In this document: in pieces, positions 6,277 through 7,264 of the stretch | Layout: each line of letters opens with the position of its first letter | How positions within the stretch are numbered: position 1 is the first letter of the stretch | From: Bacteroidales bacterium | GTDB taxonomy: Bacteria > Bacteroidota > Bacteroidia > Bacteroidales > UBA932 | DNA: 7,264 bases | Direction of reading: 5' to 3' | NCBI GenBank assembly: GCA_009784635.1 | Contig: WRBG01000102.1 | Span: 1 to 7,264 of the forward strand | Program-made: the position numbers and the translations under genes | Notes under the pieces: model-generated | What the model saw: only the letters and a program-made list of their open reading frames with translations | Database searches by the model: none | Told to the model about the DNA's origin: nothing

Positions 6277-7264
6277 ATGTTTCGTAGTTGTTTGGTATCT
6301 CTTGGGCTTTGCCTGTTGCTGACATCGGCTTTCCGACCGGCGGACGCCCGAATGGTCGGCGGGGGCATGCCGCAGGACACCATCCGCCACATTCAGGATA
6401 CTATTCGCCACATTCAAGACACCATCCACCGCCATGTTCAAGATACTTTAAGTCCCCCCATAGACAGCACGGAGTATTACGCCCGCGCATCCATAGACGC
6501 TCCTTTGTTTTCGGAGGCCCGCGACTCTCTTATTCAAGATGTTGCAGATGGAAGAAGGATGTTTTATTATTACGGAGACGTGAAAGTAAAGTACCAAAAC
6601 ATGGAAATGATGGCTGAGTATATGGAATATGATGCCAACACCGGTATTGTTTTTGCCCGAGGAGTTGCCGATTCTACAGGCGTCCTTCAAGGCAATCCGG
6701 AGATGAAAGATGGAGACAAAACCTATGTCATGAAGTCGGTGTACTATAATTTTGAAACGAGGAAGGCAAAAATACGGGACATTATTTTTCAAGAAGGGGA
6801 GGGCTTTTTACATGGAAACGACATTAAAAAAATGCCGGATAATTCCTTCAACATCGCCAGAGGAAAGTATACCACCTGCGATTGTGAACACCCCCACTTT
6901 TATCTGCAATTAACCAGCGCCAAAGTAATCAGAGACGGACCTTCCCAAAAAACGGTATTGGGTCCGGCCTTTTTGGTGCTTGAGGACGTGCCCCTGCCCC
7001 TTCTGATTCCCTTTGGTTTTGTGCCCCAAAGGCCCGACCGTGCCGGCGGGTTGCTGATGCCCAATTATGGGGAAGAAGTAAGCCGAGGATTCTTTCTCAG
7101 AGATTTAGGCTATTATTTTGTCTTGGGCGACCATTTGGACTTCTCGCTTACCGGAGATGTATATACCTTGGGTTCTTGGGCGCTACGCGCTACTTCGCGC
7201 TACAAGACCATGTATAAGTTTGACGGAAACTTTAACATTAATATGTCCAGCGATATAACCGGAG
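6277..7264 (+). CDS. lptD: LPS-assembly protein LptD (OstA-like), N-terminal part; 3' end outside window
   Basis: LptD is the outer-membrane beta-barrel that, with LptE, inserts lipopolysaccharide into the outer leaflet. 329 codons are visible and open to the right edge. The start is ATG at 6277, with an in-frame TAA at 6247-6249 upstream. Residues 1-24 (MFRSC, LGLCLLLTSA, ending PADA) look like a Sec signal peptide. Residues 33-57 are a repeat (IRHIQDT units). The OstA/LptA-like jellyroll covers about 73-180 (IDAPLFSEARDSL, YYGDVKVKYQNMEMMAEYM, GVADSTGVLQGNPEMKDGD). Then come GKYTTCDCEHPHFYLQLT (196-213), GPAFLVLEDVPLPLLIPFGF (229-248), a PNYGEEVSRGFFLRDLGYY segment (262-280), and the first barrel strands, DHLDFSLTGDVYTLGSW. 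These match the Bacteroidota LptD arrangement as I recall it. Codon 1 has no Shine-Dalgarno, which is usual in this phylum. It diverges from the amidase-MCE pair. Confidence 0.93.
   Translation, partial: MFRSCLVSLGLCLLLTSAFRPADARMVGGGMPQDTIRHIQDTIRHIQDTIHRHVQDTLSPPIDSTEYYARASIDAPLFSEARDSLIQDVADGRRMFYYYGDVKVKYQNMEMMAEYMEYDANTGIVFARGVADSTGVLQGNPEMKDGDKTYVMKSVYYNFETRKAKIRDIIFQEGEGFLHGNDIKKMPDNSFNIARGKYTTCDCEHPHFYLQLTSAKVIRDGPSQKTVLGPAFLVLEDVPLPLLIPFGFVPQRPDRAGGLLMPNYGEEVSRGFFLRDLGYYFVLGDHLDFSLTGDVYTLGSWALRATSRYKTMYKFDGNFNINMSSDITG
6373..6447 (+). repeat. Tandem 21-24-bp repeat encoding IRHIQDT heptads in LptD
   Basis: Three imperfect in-frame units follow one another: codons 33-39, 40-46 and 47-54, closed by QDT at 55-57. 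The first two are 21 bp and the third 24 bp. The protein reads QDT-IRHI, QDT-IRHI, QDT-IHRHV, QDT. The units differ mainly at third codon positions (CAG/CAA, GAC/GAT, ACC/ACT), so the repeat has aged under selection for protein sequence. Confidence 0.8.

Noticed and set aside
6448..6792. 114-codon minus-strand frame opposite lptD
   Set aside because: Its sequence has no family features, while the + strand over the same bases gives the conserved LptD jellyroll.

Overview
The window reads as ordinary chromosome from a member of the Bacteroidota, probably close to the Bacteroidales. The evidence is the DnaA domain IV signature GGKDHATVLHAC, an MCE protein ending in a NPKKYLKFSVF-type tail, an LptD of the Bacteroidota kind (CDCEHPHFY followed by GPAFLVLEDVPLPLLIPFGF), start codons with little or no Shine-Dalgarno sequence, and TAnnTTTG-type -7 promoter boxes in the intergenic gaps. 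These assignments rest on recalled family patterns, not on a database search. Coding density is very high. Every gene starts with ATG, except birA, whose start lies outside the window.

Layout from left to right: (1) the 3' part of birA (biotin-protein ligase) on the + strand, cut by the left edge. (2) A minus-strand run of rpe (ribulose-phosphate 3-epimerase), pepD (M20 aminoacyl-histidine dipeptidase) and dnaA (replication initiator). Read in the direction of transcription this is dnaA-pepD-rpe, with an ATGA stop/start overlap between dnaA and pepD and 11 bases between pepD and rpe. The ends of birA and rpe converge and overlap by 26 bp. (3) An AT-rich 204-bp gap upstream of dnaA, with one weak promoter candidate and no convincing DnaA boxes. 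(4) A second minus-strand pair, a secreted zinc N-acetylmuramoyl-L-alanine amidase with a SPOR-like C-terminus followed 6 bases later by a membrane-anchored MCE/MlaD-family protein. (5) A 71-bp divergent promoter region. (6) The 5' portion of lptD (LPS transport to the outer membrane) on the + strand, running off the right edge.

The right half is therefore a cell-envelope module: peptidoglycan cleavage at division, MCE-type lipid transport, and LPS insertion. The left half is housekeeping: replication initiation, peptide turnover, the pentose phosphate pathway and protein biotinylation. I found no mobile element, CRISPR array, RNA gene, toxin-antitoxin or defence system, and no undescribed system. 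The points most worth a second look are the face-to-face promoter boxes forming an inverted repeat between the amidase and lptD, the His-containing heptad repeat at the mature N-terminus of LptD, and the coupling of dnaA to pepD. No stretch longer than 300 bases lacks a gene.
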